Shown piece after piece: positions 34,521 through 44,184 of a DNA stretch of 64,000 nucleotides. This DNA comes from Veillonella absiana (GTDB lineage: Bacteria; Bacillota; Negativicutes; Veillonellales; Veillonellaceae). A model generated the notes under the pieces. That model saw only the letters and a list, made by a program, of their open reading frames with translations. It had not been told where the DNA came from and did not search any database. Positions within the stretch are counted from its first letter, which is position 1. The number at the start of each line of letters is the position of its first letter. Location of the stretch: assembly GCF_032970905.1 (NCBI RefSeq), contig NZ_JAWJZA010000005.1, one strand, 5' to 3'. The position numbers and the translations under genes were made by a program.

Positions 34521-37475
34521 TTAAACTGCTGTCGCCCCCTGTGCATTCATCATATATGTATCGATACCACCTTGTTGTTTCCCCATACGGAGCAATTCAT
34601 GTTGGCACGTAAATACCCACACTTGTTGTTCCTTGCCAATGTCAGATAACAATGCCAATGCACGTTTTTGACGTTCTTCATCAAAACGAACGAGAATATC
34701 ATCAAGGACGATTGGCAATGGTTCTACTTGGTTCGAGAACGCTTTGGCAAGACTCAAGCGAAGGGCCAAATACACTTGGTCCCCCAGTCCACTACTCCAG
34801 TGCTTACTTTCTAGACGAACTCCATTAGCATCCTTCAATGCCACGGAATCACTAGTCATAGTGTCAAGAGTATATTTATTGTCTGTAAGCACCTGAATAT
34901 ATTTGGATGCAATATCCATCATATGCGGTTGCTTTTCTTGTTCATAGGTCTGCTGCGCCGTATCCATGCAATGGCTGATTAACACCTGCGTTACCCAATC
35001 CTCAAGGGCTTGTTCTAATTGGCCCTCTAAATCCTTGCGTTCCTGCAATGCCTCAGCTTGCTCTTGGTCATTTGCTAAATTACGCATCGTCTCTATAATC
35101 TGCCCACGTTGCTCGTACACAGACGCCAGTTTTTGTTCAATGCTAGCTATCTCTAGATCGCTATGTTGCACTTCATCAATCCATTTGTCCTTGTCCCCAC
35201 CACGGAGGCGACGATAGAACAAATCCTTATTTTCCGCCTTTGGCGCCAACAAATCAAGCTGCACTTGGCTCTGTTTGTAAATGGTTTCCCACTGTTTTAA
35301 CTGGTCCTCTAGCAATAATTGCTGACGATACTCAGTGGCAGACGCGATGCCGGCCTTCTCGAGCAATTCCTTCTGACGCAACAACAAATCCTTTTCCTTG
35401 CGATGCCATTGGTCGTATTCCTCGCGGAAATTTTTGCGCTGTGATTCCTTTTGCTCCCACCGAATTTTATTTTGATGAAAGTTCTTTAACTGCGCGTACA
35501 ATTTACGGATTTCCACAGGTGCCACCGGTTCTGTAATGCCTAAATTATCCCATAATGTTTGGCCTTGGTCCTCCAGGGCTTGCAAATCATCTTTATGGGC
35601 TTGCAATGTCTTTTCGTAGCCTTCATAAACCTTTACCTGTTCTTGGTATTGATCATATTCTTGCTTCATGCCAAAGAAATCGGTATCCGTTAATGTTTTG
35701 GCTGCGCCTTGCGGTAACCACGCTTGCCATGCATCCATAGCCTCAGCACCAATTTGTTCAAGACGTTTGTTTTCCGTTTCCCAGTTCCTCAATTGTTCAG
35801 AGTAACCAAAGGAACGAAGTTGTGCCAAATTATCTGCTACGGACTTCGTTTGTAATTGACTTTCCAAAGTGCCTTGTTTGGAATCTAGCAATTGCATGTC
35901 ATATTCCACGCGCGTAATATCGGATTCTAAAGTCTTTTTGGAGCAGAAACTATAGCCAATCATTCCAAGGCCTGCTAATAACAGTACTGCTCCAGCACCT
36001 GTCATGGCCATAGTAAATAATACGGAAAGGCCCACAATCATGAGCACGATACCAATAACACTGGCGCCAATGCCTACATAGAGGAATTTCTTCTCACTGC
36101 CCTGTTGGGCCACTAAGTTTTGATGGCGCACCTTTGCTCGTTCCCGTTGGATGTTGATGTCCTCTAGGCCTTGTTTTTGAGCACGGACTTCGTCTTCAGC
36201 GGATTGGGTATCAGCTTGATGACCCGATTGAATGCCACCACGCGCAGCGGATTGCATACTCGCCAACGGTGTAGTTTGTTCCACATCAAATGCGGATACT
36301 ACATTACTAGGTTCTACACCATTCTCACCGTCTACTGCCAATGGTTTACGTAACTGCCACGCCTGATACTGATCACGAGCGCTCCGTAAGCGTTGTGCCA
36401 ATCGTTCACCTTCATACCAATTAATATCTGTAGCCATGTCTTCATCATCACGCCAAGCCGTATGCATACGGCGAGATAGTACTAATTGATTGCGTACCTT
36501 TTCGAGGTATGCCTCACCTTGTTCACATTCACGGCGCAATTGATCCCATTTTGAGACTTGTTGGTATAAATCTTCAATGTCTTGTGCATATACACCCATT
36601 GGGCTATCAGGGCTAAAGTTTTCTGGCATCAAGCCTTCTTCCTTCCCCTGCCAAATGCGCATATGCTCGTGGCAACGATTCAATTCCTGATCAAGCTCGT
36701 AGAAGGCCTGCCGTTCCAATGATTTACCACCATTGAATTGATGAATTTTAGCCTTCGCCTCTTCAGAACGGCGATACGTATCCCACGCACGAAGCACGAT
36801 ATCGATGCTTTCACGATAGTCACGCCATTCTTGCAATTGGTCCAATAATTCCTGTTCTGTCCGTTCCGTACCCGTTAGGGTGGATTGTAATGATACGTAC
36901 TCCGTTTCGTGCCCTGCTAGGGCCGCTACCTTCGCACGATTTTGTTTCAACTGTTCCATGAGAACGTTAATTTTACGCTTGCCATTAGCGGAGGCTACGA
37001 ACAAATCGTTTGTCGCCTTTTCGATGTCTTTCACCACCGAGCTGAGGCGTTCGCCCCCTTCGGCGCCAAAGAAGCGCGTACGCACCTCTACCTCATTCAA
37101 GATATCCGCACCTTGCAAATCCGCTAGGGTTAAGGCAAATATGCGATTATATGTTTTTTTGTCCAGCCCATGCCACCATAATTGGTTCGGCTCCATATTG
37201 ATTCGTGGCTCGCCTTGGGGGTAGAAATCTAGCTTCTTCCCATTACGACCTACGTGATATTCCTTGCCATCTTGTTCTAGCACCATGGAACCTACGCATG
37301 TATCATAATGTTTGGCCTTACCCCCAAACAGGACCGTTCGTATACCCTCTAGGAGGGATGTTTTGCCACTTTCATTAGGGCCATAAATTAATTGCACACC
37401 CTGGTCACCAGGCGTGAATGACCAATCCTTGTGAGGCCCAAATTCTTGTAGATATATATCCTTAATCTTCATCAT
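34521..37475 (-). CDS. YhaN/SbcC-like AAA ATPase with membrane hairpin
   Basis: 984 residues. Walker A YGPNESGKTS (31-40) opens an ABC/RecN-type head, and the C-terminal head has the signature-like SSGLGDQVYLALRLSLAKAF and Walker B LPIVLDDILVRFD. Long coiled coils connect them, interrupted at residues 463-510 by two hydrophobic helices (FLYVGIGASVIGIVLMIVG... GAGAVLLLAGLGMIGY). There is no CxxC zinc hook, so this is the YhaN group rather than true SbcC/Rad50. With the overlapping nuclease gene it probably forms a membrane-tethered DNA end-processing complex. The gene begins 14 bases before the nuclease gene ends. Confidence 0.82.
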   Translation of the reverse strand: MMKIKDIYLQEFGPHKDWSFTPGDQGVQLIYGPNESGKTSLLEGIRTVLFGGKAKHYDTCVGSMVLEQDGKEYHVGRNGKKLDFYPQGEPRINMEPNQLWWHGLDKKTYNRIFALTLADLQGADILNEVEVRTRFFGAEGGERLSSVVKDIEKATNDLFVASANGKRKINVLMEQLKQNRAKVAALAGHETEYVSLQSTLTGTERTEQELLDQLQEWRDYRESIDIVLRAWDTYRRSEEAKAKIHQFNGGKSLERQAFYELDQELNRCHEHMRIWQGKEEGLMPENFSPDSPMGVYAQDIEDLYQQVSKWDQLRRECEQGEAYLEKVRNQLVLSRRMHTAWRDDEDMATDINWYEGERLAQRLRSARDQYQAWQLRKPLAVDGENGVEPSNVVSAFDVEQTTPLASMQSAARGGIQSGHQADTQSAEDEVRAQKQGLEDINIQRERAKVRHQNLVAQQGSEKKFLYVGIGASVIGIVLMIVGLSVLFTMAMTGAGAVLLLAGLGMIGYSFCSKKTLESDITRVEYDMQLLDSKQGTLESQLQTKSVADNLAQLRSFGYSEQLRNWETENKRLEQIGAEAMDAWQAWLPQGAAKTLTDTDFFGMKQEYDQYQEQVKVYEGYEKTLQAHKDDLQALEDQGQTLWDNLGITEPVAPVEIRKLYAQLKNFHQNKIRWEQKESQRKNFREEYDQWHRKEKDLLLRQKELLEKAGIASATEYRQQLLLEDQLKQWETIYKQSQVQLDLLAPKAENKDLFYRRLRGGDKDKWIDEVQHSDLEIASIEQKLASVYEQRGQIIETMRNLANDQEQAEALQERKDLEGQLEQALEDWVTQVLISHCMDTAQQTYEQEKQPHMMDIASKYIQVLTDNKYTLDTMTSDSVALKDANGVRLESKHWSSGLGDQVYLALRLSLAKAFSNQVEPLPIVLDDILVRFDEERQKRALALLSDIGKEQQVWVFTCQHELLRMGKQQGGIDTYMMNAQGATAV

Positions 37476-38739
37476 TGGCCCCCATTAATTTTGTAACACC
37501 CTCAATTTCAGCGCGTCGCGCCGCCCGTGAAAGCACCTCATCACTGAGGAAATCTGCGTATCGGCCTAACCGTTTAAATTCAGGACGTTCCGCGAGAATA
37601 GCACGGATATTGGTAACGTCGTGATGAATCGTTTCATCATAGGCAGATAAATAATCGCCCACCATATCAGACAATTTACGGCGTTCCTCTAAATCGATGG
37701 CCGGACTCGTCTCATCAACGATAACATAAGGCATGATAAACACGCTACGCCCCTTATCCTCCTCTTGGGAGTCCGCTAACCACATTTGGCGCACATCCTC
37801 TTGGGCACACAAACGATGTAAAGCGCCTGTCCCAGTGAGTACGATTTCCAAGAGTACTGGTTTCTTGAGATTATTACGGAGCATATCCTTTTTATGACGA
37901 ATCATTTCCATCATATCCGCCTCGTTTTTCAAGGACGAAATATCGATAGTCGCTCGTTCAAATCGGATAGCACAAGTTTCCTTGAATTCCAATTCACAAT
38001 GTCCATTGTTCGACACAGACACCAAATAGGCTCCTTTAGGACCGCGTTCTTTTTTATGTAATCCTTGCGGATTGCCTGCGTACACGACGTACGGTTCCTC
38101 ATTTACAATTTGGCGTTTATGGATATGACCGATAGCCCAATAATCCATGGCCGCCTCTGTGAGGTCTGATACATTACAAGGGCCCACAGAAGTGTTGATT
38201 TTCACTTCACTGTTTTCCGTAGCAGCACCCACGGTGCCGTGCATAACAGCAATGGAGAAATCGTCGCTTTCAAAGGCCTTGTACTGTTTGGCAAAGTTCG
38301 TTGTTTCATTGCCTTCGCCACAGCTCATGCCGTAAATACCACCGATTTCCAGATTGTTAACCATTAGTGGAAACCGTTGCACTTGTTTTGAAGAAAACAC
38401 ATGCACATTCTCTGGTAATGTGATTTGGGCGCGCCAGCTTTCAGCTGGATCATGATTACCTTGCACCATGTACACAGGAATCCGAGCCTCCGCCAATCGT
38501 TCCACTGCACGCAGGAATCGCACCTGCGCCTCGAGATTGTGGTCCTTGCTGTTATAGGCATCGCCAGTGATTAGAAATGCCTGCACACGTTCCTCAATAG
38601 CCCAATCAACAATAGCCTCGAATGATCGATAAGTCGCCAACGCCACCGCTTGATCCACGGACTTGCCAATGGATTTTAAATAATGAAATGGTGCCCCTAA
38701 ATGCAGGTCACCACATTGTATAAAACGAAATGGTTGCAT
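37462..38739 (-). CDS. YhaO/SbcD-like DNA repair metallophosphoesterase
   Basis: 425 residues; ATG 38739 is chosen because AAAGGA is 9 bases upstream (a TTG at 38748 lies too close). It belongs to the calcineurin-like nuclease family: GDLHLG (Asp, His), TGDAYN, QGNHD, MHG and GHIHKR supply the two-metal site. In SbcD the second motif is usually GD-x-x-D; here it is GDAYN, a mild departure outside the ligand Asp. It partners the adjacent YhaN-like ATPase in trimming DNA ends or repair. Confidence 0.82.
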   Translation of the reverse strand: MQPFRFIQCGDLHLGAPFHYLKSIGKSVDQAVALATYRSFEAIVDWAIEERVQAFLITGDAYNSKDHNLEAQVRFLRAVERLAEARIPVYMVQGNHDPAESWRAQITLPENVHVFSSKQVQRFPLMVNNLEIGGIYGMSCGEGNETTNFAKQYKAFESDDFSIAVMHGTVGAATENSEVKINTSVGPCNVSDLTEAAMDYWAIGHIHKRQIVNEEPYVVYAGNPQGLHKKERGPKGAYLVSVSNNGHCELEFKETCAIRFERATIDISSLKNEADMMEMIRHKKDMLRNNLKKPVLLEIVLTGTGALHRLCAQEDVRQMWLADSQEEDKGRSVFIMPYVIVDETSPAIDLEERRKLSDMVGDYLSAYDETIHHDVTNIRAILAERPEFKRLGRYADFLSDEVLSRAARRAEIEGVTKLMGANDED

Positions 38740-38784
38740 AGTCGTCAATCCTTTCCATGAACGATTAACGCGAATATATTGATG

Positions 38785-38812
38785 CTGAGTTTCTGGCTTG
38801 GTGAAAACTCAG
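38785..38812 (-). promoter_or_regulatory. Hairpin in the yhaO-type leader
   Basis: CTGAGTTT/AAACTCAG, 8-bp stem with a 12-nt loop, 46 bases before the start codon. The rest of 38740-39040 shows no gene and no other clear signal. Confidence 0.35.
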
Positions 38813-39059
38813 TGTTAGTTGATTTTTAGCGTATACCGATGGTCACTGAAATCAAACTGTCGGTCTGTGCCACAAGTTAATTTATCGACAAGTTTTGCCA
38901 ACATTCATCAGGTTATTGAAGCAATTTATGTTGCGGCAATGTGTCGATCCGAATGAAAACCAACTGAGTATACGTTTACACTATATATAATATCAAATAA
39001 TGCAGTATATATGCTAATGAATTTGGGTATAAATCATAAAATAATTTAACCATTTAATT

Positions 39060-39154
39060 GTTAACCATATCATTTGTTAACTTTATATAATTTTTGAGTT
39101 GACTAGAATAATTATCCGTTTTATAATGACTTCATCAGATAATTATTTGTTAAC
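39060..39154. promoter_or_regulatory. Three TTGTTAAC motifs around the bioB promoter
   Basis: GTTAAC at 39060-39065, 39076-39081 and 39149-39154, each preceded by TT(G). The first two are 16 bp apart just upstream of the -35 box, the third is downstream of the -10. GTTAAC half-sites resemble Firmicutes BirA operators, but the spacing is not the usual palindromic one. Confidence 0.4.
39099..39127 (+). promoter_or_regulatory. bioB promoter
   Basis: TTGACT (39099-39104), 17-base spacer, perfect TATAAT (39122-39127), about 115 bases before the start codon. Confidence 0.7.
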
Positions 39155-39241
39155 CACGACAGAATTATATACCATAGATTGACAATCTGTTTTGTGGCTT
39201 TCACCAATGGAATCATGAATTAGATAACCACCAGGAGGGTT

Positions 39242-40279
39242 ATGATGGCTCAAGTTGCAATGGAAACACAATCTCATGTGGGAACATCCTACGAAAAAAT
39301 TTTGACCTATGCGAATCGCGTGTTAAACGGTGGCGAAATCACGCCAGACGAAGCGATTGAATTAATTCATACATCTGACGAGGACACTATGATTCTCCTC
39401 GCTATGGCAGACAAAATTAAGCAACAATTCAACGATAACACCGTAGATCTTTGTGCTATTGTTAACGCACGTTCTGGTAAATGTCCAGAAAACTGTAAAT
39501 TCTGTGCCCAATCCGCGCATCATGATACAGGTGTTCAGGAATATCCATTTATGGATGATGAAAGTATCCTCAACGCTGCACGTAAAGCAAAAGAGGCCGG
39601 TGCTATCCGTTTTTCCATCGTAACATCTGGTCGTAATACTAGTAATCCAAACGAATTTGCTCAAATCATTCGTGTATTGAAGAAAATCCGTGAAGAAATC
39701 GGTCTTGAAATTTGCTGTTCTCTAGGTTTATTAACCTATGATCAAGCTGTTAAATTGAAAGAAATCGGCGTCACACGTTACCATTCCAATATCGAAACGG
39801 CGCCAAGCCATTTCAAAGATATTTGTAGCACTCACAATTACCAAGATAAAATGTCTACCATTTCCAATGCGAAAAAGGCAGGCATTCGTGTGTGCTCCGG
39901 TGGCATCCTTGGTTTAAACGAAACATTGGAACAACGTGTAGAAATGGCCTTTGAATTAAAACGCCTCGGTGTGGATTCTGTGCCACTCAATATTTTGAAT
40001 CCCATCAAAGGGACTCCATTTGAACATAATAAAGCATTGGCACCATTGGAAATCCTTCGTACCTTTGCCGTATTCCGTTTCATTTTGCCTAAAGCATTAA
40101 TCCGTACTGCTGGCGGTCGTGAAGTAAATCTTCGCGATTTACAAGCCTATGCCCTCACAGGTGGCTTGAACGGCTTGATGGTTTGTGGTTATCTCACAAC
40201 AGATGGACGCTCACCACAAGACGATTTGCAAATGATTCAAGACTTGGAATTGTTGCGTAATACAGCGCAACTTTCCTAA
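39242..40279 (+). CDS. bioB: Biotin synthase
   Basis: 345 residues. A radical-SAM enzyme that inserts sulfur into dethiobiotin. The CxxxCxxC motif binding the SAM [4Fe-4S] cluster is C81-ENC85-KFC88, followed by AQS. The YHSNIETA segment and the late Arg in RTAGGREVNLRDL are typical ligands of the auxiliary [2Fe-2S] site. It starts at ATG 39242 (ATG-ATG) behind AGGAGGG. No other bio gene is adjacent, so dethiobiotin must come from elsewhere in the genome or by uptake. It has its own promoter and terminator. Confidence 0.93.
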   Translation: MMAQVAMETQSHVGTSYEKILTYANRVLNGGEITPDEAIELIHTSDEDTMILLAMADKIKQQFNDNTVDLCAIVNARSGKCPENCKFCAQSAHHDTGVQEYPFMDDESILNAARKAKEAGAIRFSIVTSGRNTSNPNEFAQIIRVLKKIREEIGLEICCSLGLLTYDQAVKLKEIGVTRYHSNIETAPSHFKDICSTHNYQDKMSTISNAKKAGIRVCSGGILGLNETLEQRVEMAFELKRLGVDSVPLNILNPIKGTPFEHNKALAPLEILRTFAVFRFILPKALIRTAGGREVNLRDLQAYALTGGLNGLMVCGYLTTDGRSPQDDLQMIQDLELLRNTAQLS

Positions 40280-40444
40280 TATCGCTTCGTTACATATCTG
40301 TATTCTATTCGCAGTGTATATTCGCAGTGTATTTGATTCAAGTGGGGGTGCTTGTAGGGAATATTTTGATGCCATCGCAATAGAATTAGCAAACTGTAAC
40401 ACTGAATTTTATCATCTTACAATTTTACATACATATAATAAAAA

Positions 40445-40477
40445 CAATCGCCGAATACCCGTGGCGATTGTTTTTTG
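40445..40477 (+). terminator. bioB terminator
   Basis: CAATCGCC/GGCGATTG stem with a T6 run. Downstream, 40504-40536 holds a second hairpin (CCACTAGG...CCTTAGTGG) without a T-run; the rest of 40280-40629 has no feature I can support. Confidence 0.75.
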
Positions 40478-40629
40478 TTGCAATGTATTAAATTATTGTA
40501 TAAGTCGTCCACTAGGACAACCTTAGTGGGTCGTGCACATTAATTAGAAATACCCTCATAACCTCAATTAGATACATTATGTAATTTTATTGGTCGAATC
40601 CAACTCATTCTAACCAAATGCTCATCATA

Positions 40630-42018
40630 CTAAAAGAAATGCACCACCAAAGGCGTATACACGTATTCCAAGAATGTCCATGTCAGCAATCCACATGTGG
40701 CACCAACGATGGCACCGTTGATACGAATCCAGCTGAGGTCATCTTCTACTTTGGATTCAATAAAGTAGATGAACTTTTCAGTGCTCAATCCTTCCAATAC
40801 TTGTCGAATAATATTTTCGATTAAATCGTAACCTTGTTCCAATAAGTATTGGCTAATATTTTGTAATGTATATTCAATACGATTGCGCAAGTCTTGATCT
40901 GTGCCATATACTTGCCACAATTCTAGGGCGATATTTACAAAAATCTCTGCAGGAGTTTCACCACGTTCATCTCCTGCGACGAGAAGGTCCTCAATATGTG
41001 GGCATACGTGATTTAATAATACTTCTTCCCAATCTTGCTCATGAATCCAACGACTCCAAGCATTATCCAGAGCCACACAAACCTCACGGTTTTGCTCTAA
41101 ATCTTGCACCGGCTTTACCCATTGACTAAGCCAAGCAATCCGTTCAGGACTGTTCGGTTGTTTCCAGGCTTCAATCATCAAATAGGCTTCACTGATGATG
41201 GCCTGTGCCAATTCGCGATGATTGATAACATCTGTAGCTTCCGACACGGATAGAAATAAATCAGACAAGAAACTACGACGTTTCTTAAGATGTACTTCCT
41301 CCGCCACAACAGCGGTGAGCCACGTGACCATGGCTGGATGATTGATACGTTCTTGCACTACTTCTAGCACTTGAACGACCATGTTTTCATATTTATTCTT
41401 TTCACATAAATCAAGCAGCACATGCTTGAGCGCTGGTACTAAGGAATGTTTTCCCAGGAATTGGCGGATGCGATCAGCACCCCAGTTTGACCATTCCGCT
41501 GGTGTTCTAGTCCCCCACAACAAGTGTAAGCCTTGATGTAAGACGAGACGAACCACCCGTTGCCCTTCCGCAGAAAGCATAAAATTCTCAATGAGGGGTA
41601 CAAACTTTACATTCTCCAAGAGTATACGACAACGGTCTTTGGTGAGCATTTTCGTTTCCACCAACTTGATAACACCATCGATAAGGCGTTCCTTGTTACG
41701 AGGGACCAATTCCGTATGATACGTAATACCTAAAGGTTTACGGAATAATGCGGTCACCGCGAACCAGTCCGCCACACTGCCGATGAGGGCCGATTGTACG
41801 CACCAGTACAGCGGTTGAAACCAGCTTTCACCATCGTAGAAAAATTGTGCAATAAATACAAAAACATATAAAATAGCAGTGACTGTCAAAATGCCATTCG
41901 CCCGTTGACGGTAGGTACTCTTGTGAAAGCGCCCCACCACGTCGTACCACGGCAAATTATGGTGGCGATGCAAATGTTTGTGCGCCATATCGTAATCGTA
42001 TTTTTTATCTGGACTCAT
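40630..42018 (-). CDS. DUF445 membrane protein (second of pair)
   Basis: 462 residues. Hydrophobic helices near the N-terminus (about 45-62 and 70-90) contain the DUF445 signature GSVADWFAVTALFRKPLG. A long soluble helical region follows, and the C-terminus has another membrane segment (IRINGAIVGATCGLLTWTF). Family function is not established. It overlaps the preceding DUF445 gene by 4 bases, so the two paralogues are translationally coupled and may form a heteromer. Confidence 0.75.
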   Translation of the reverse strand: MSPDKKYDYDMAHKHLHRHHNLPWYDVVGRFHKSTYRQRANGILTVTAILYVFVFIAQFFYDGESWFQPLYWCVQSALIGSVADWFAVTALFRKPLGITYHTELVPRNKERLIDGVIKLVETKMLTKDRCRILLENVKFVPLIENFMLSAEGQRVVRLVLHQGLHLLWGTRTPAEWSNWGADRIRQFLGKHSLVPALKHVLLDLCEKNKYENMVVQVLEVVQERINHPAMVTWLTAVVAEEVHLKKRRSFLSDLFLSVSEATDVINHRELAQAIISEAYLMIEAWKQPNSPERIAWLSQWVKPVQDLEQNREVCVALDNAWSRWIHEQDWEEVLLNHVCPHIEDLLVAGDERGETPAEIFVNIALELWQVYGTDQDLRNRIEYTLQNISQYLLEQGYDLIENIIRQVLEGLSTEKFIYFIESKVEDDLSWIRINGAIVGATCGLLTWTFLEYVYTPLVVHFF

Positions 42019-43250
42019 AGCATCACCCCCTTAATGAAGAGGGTGGCACCATAAAAGAGTCCACCTAGCACAGCGCCCACGAGAGAGCCGTTGATACGCA
42101 CCATTTGAAGGTCATAATACATTTTTCCACGTATGATATTTGTCATTTCGTCTGCAGAGTAACGAGATAATTCAGAACCTACCACCTTATCAATGAGGGG
42201 GTTCAATTTTTGCAATAACGGAATTGAACGAAGTAAGAAAAATCGTTCAAAAGGCGCCTGTTTTCCAGGATTATCGAGGATATCTCGCCCCAATAATTGC
42301 GCTTTTTGTATCAACATATCAAAGAGCATATCCCAATCAACATGTTTACCGTCAATGAGTTTACCTTCCCACTCCTCAAGAGCTGTCCGAATCCATTTAT
42401 TTTTATGATGCTCAATAAAGTCCTGCCACTCCTTATTTGTCTCTAGGCGATTAAAGAACAAAATCGCCTGCCCCCACACATAGCGCCCCAACGCGGAGTC
42501 GATGGACTCATTTTCACGAAGGAATTTCACCGCCTTGGATTGCACCGTATCCACCAAATGTTCCGGTGTCAAACCTTCACCACCAAAGGCGATGGCCAAT
42601 TCGCGGAAGAATGAATTTTTCGTGTACCGCTTCATAATCGCTACCATCACACGATAGAGATATGGGTACACCGCATCAGATCCGATAACGTGCTGACAGG
42701 TTCTATTGAAATAGAACCAAAACACAGATGCCGTATGACGTTCAAGCATACAACGACCGAACAAAATTACAAGAGGTGTCATTTTCCAGTCCGTGCTGCC
42801 CTTGTAAATGGCTTTGTTAATCTCCTTACGCATTGGCTCGATGTCCATATGAGACAACACCTGTTTACCCACGCCTTGGAGCATATGGCGAATCTGAGAC
42901 TGTCCTTTATCGCTCATAACGTACTCGATGATGCGAACCATCACCTTTTCGCGCTTGATCGCATAGTACATCTGTGGTACCCGCAATAATTCCTCACTGA
43001 GCATAGTTCGTCCCATCTGAACAAGACGATCCTTACTGCGAGGCAAAATTGCCGTTTTATACCCTATGCCAAGAGGCTTTGAAAACAGTGCGGTTACAGC
43101 ATACCAATCGGCTAAGCCACCAATCATGCCGGCACCGCTGATATGCATCACAAATGCCCACCACACATCGTGTCGTTGAGGATATGAAATTAAAAATATA
43201 ATGGTCATTACCGCTAGCAGTAACGTAGCCATCGGTTTAGTTTTAAACAT
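42015..43250 (-). CDS. DUF445 membrane protein (first of pair)
   Basis: 411 residues with the same layout as its downstream neighbour: N-terminal membrane helices with GGLADWYAVTALFSKPLG, a helical middle, and a C-terminal VRINGSLVGAVLGGLFYGAT segment. Its start lies inside the end of the MBL-fold gene (8-base overlap), giving a three-gene coupled unit. Similar to YheB of Bacillus; function unknown. Confidence 0.75.
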   Translation of the reverse strand: MFKTKPMATLLLAVMTIIFLISYPQRHDVWWAFVMHISGAGMIGGLADWYAVTALFSKPLGIGYKTAILPRSKDRLVQMGRTMLSEELLRVPQMYYAIKREKVMVRIIEYVMSDKGQSQIRHMLQGVGKQVLSHMDIEPMRKEINKAIYKGSTDWKMTPLVILFGRCMLERHTASVFWFYFNRTCQHVIGSDAVYPYLYRVMVAIMKRYTKNSFFRELAIAFGGEGLTPEHLVDTVQSKAVKFLRENESIDSALGRYVWGQAILFFNRLETNKEWQDFIEHHKNKWIRTALEEWEGKLIDGKHVDWDMLFDMLIQKAQLLGRDILDNPGKQAPFERFFLLRSIPLLQKLNPLIDKVVGSELSRYSADEMTNIIRGKMYYDLQMVRINGSLVGAVLGGLFYGATLFIKGVML

Positions 43251-44010
43251 TCAAAAACTCTTCCCCTTCACTCGAAGGATTCAATATAGGTACATCTGGG
43301 AACAAGGCCTTGAAATACAAGGATGGTTTCCATCGGGGTCCATTTAAATGCATAGGAATCACCGCTCTTGTCACTGTCATGCGGCGCAAGAACTCAATAA
43401 CGCCCCATTCCATCGCGTCTTCTAGACGATTATCTACCGGGAACATCCCGATATCTACTGTTACGCCCTGTAATGGTGAAAGCTCACGCCATGCCATGTC
43501 TTTGGCTTCACGAATATTTTCTGGTGTATCACCGAGCCAGTGCCACCAGTTCAAATCGCCAGCGTGGAAGAAAGTATCACGTGGTGTTTTTACAAGGAAA
43601 GAGCCACCTTCATCAGTGCTGCCGAACATCGTGATTTCAGTATCTTCGATGGTTACAGTTTCGCCTGGGAGCATAGCTGTTAGAAGTTCTTCATTAATAC
43701 GCGTTCTATTGTCAGTGTCGGCAGTTTGATTTACCATTTCAGACTGGTTCTGGGCCACAGCGCGTGCCGTCAAATCACGGACCACAGCCACATCCTTGTG
43801 GAAAATATATCTCGTCGTTGATTGGTTAAAATTCAATATAGCTGGATTATAGTGATCCCCATGCGTATGCGTTACAAAAAACCACATCTCACGCCCCGCT
43901 GCCACCATTGCATCCACACGTTTTTCAGGATCTTTAAAATAATCAAATACGTAGCAACGAATACCATCATCAAGCATAAAACCACTATGGTTTAAAAAGT
44001 ATATATTCAT
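43243..44010 (-). CDS. MBL-fold metallo-hydrolase
   Basis: 255 residues, starting at ATG 44010 with GAAGG 7 bases upstream. The metallo-beta-lactamase motif is THTHGDHYN (HxHxDH), with later FFHAGDLNWWHW and a final His in IPMHLNG. This set fits the UlaG-like or general hydrolase branch. Substrate unknown. It leads the operon with the two DUF445 genes. Confidence 0.78.
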   Translation of the reverse strand: MNIYFLNHSGFMLDDGIRCYVFDYFKDPEKRVDAMVAAGREMWFFVTHTHGDHYNPAILNFNQSTTRYIFHKDVAVVRDLTARAVAQNQSEMVNQTADTDNRTRINEELLTAMLPGETVTIEDTEITMFGSTDEGGSFLVKTPRDTFFHAGDLNWWHWLGDTPENIREAKDMAWRELSPLQGVTVDIGMFPVDNRLEDAMEWGVIEFLRRMTVTRAVIPMHLNGPRWKPSLYFKALFPDVPILNPSSEGEEFLNV

Positions 44011-44115
44011 ACTATCGCCTTCTCTCATTTAGAAGAAATAATTGATAACTTATATCATAAAGATTAATCTTTATTATACCATATATGTGTAAAGATTTTG
44101 AAAAGATAACATATT

Positions 44116-44175
44116 AAAAAGGTACGCAAATGTACAACCTCAGTATAAATACCAAGCCATACATCTGTGTACCTT
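44116..44175 (-). terminator. Terminator of the frameshifted unknown gene
   Basis: AAGGTACGCAAATGTA pairs with TACATCTGTGTACCTT (one mismatch) and ends in a T-run on the minus strand. It starts 10 bases after the distal stop at 44185, which supports the longer original gene. Confidence 0.65.
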
Positions 44176-44184
44176 ATATATAAA

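Noticed and set aside
38740..39241. A riboswitch or small RNA gene between the yhaO-type gene and bioB
   Set aside because: Beyond the promoter, the GTTAAC motifs and one short hairpin, no conserved riboswitch core or terminator-anti-terminator pair is visible.
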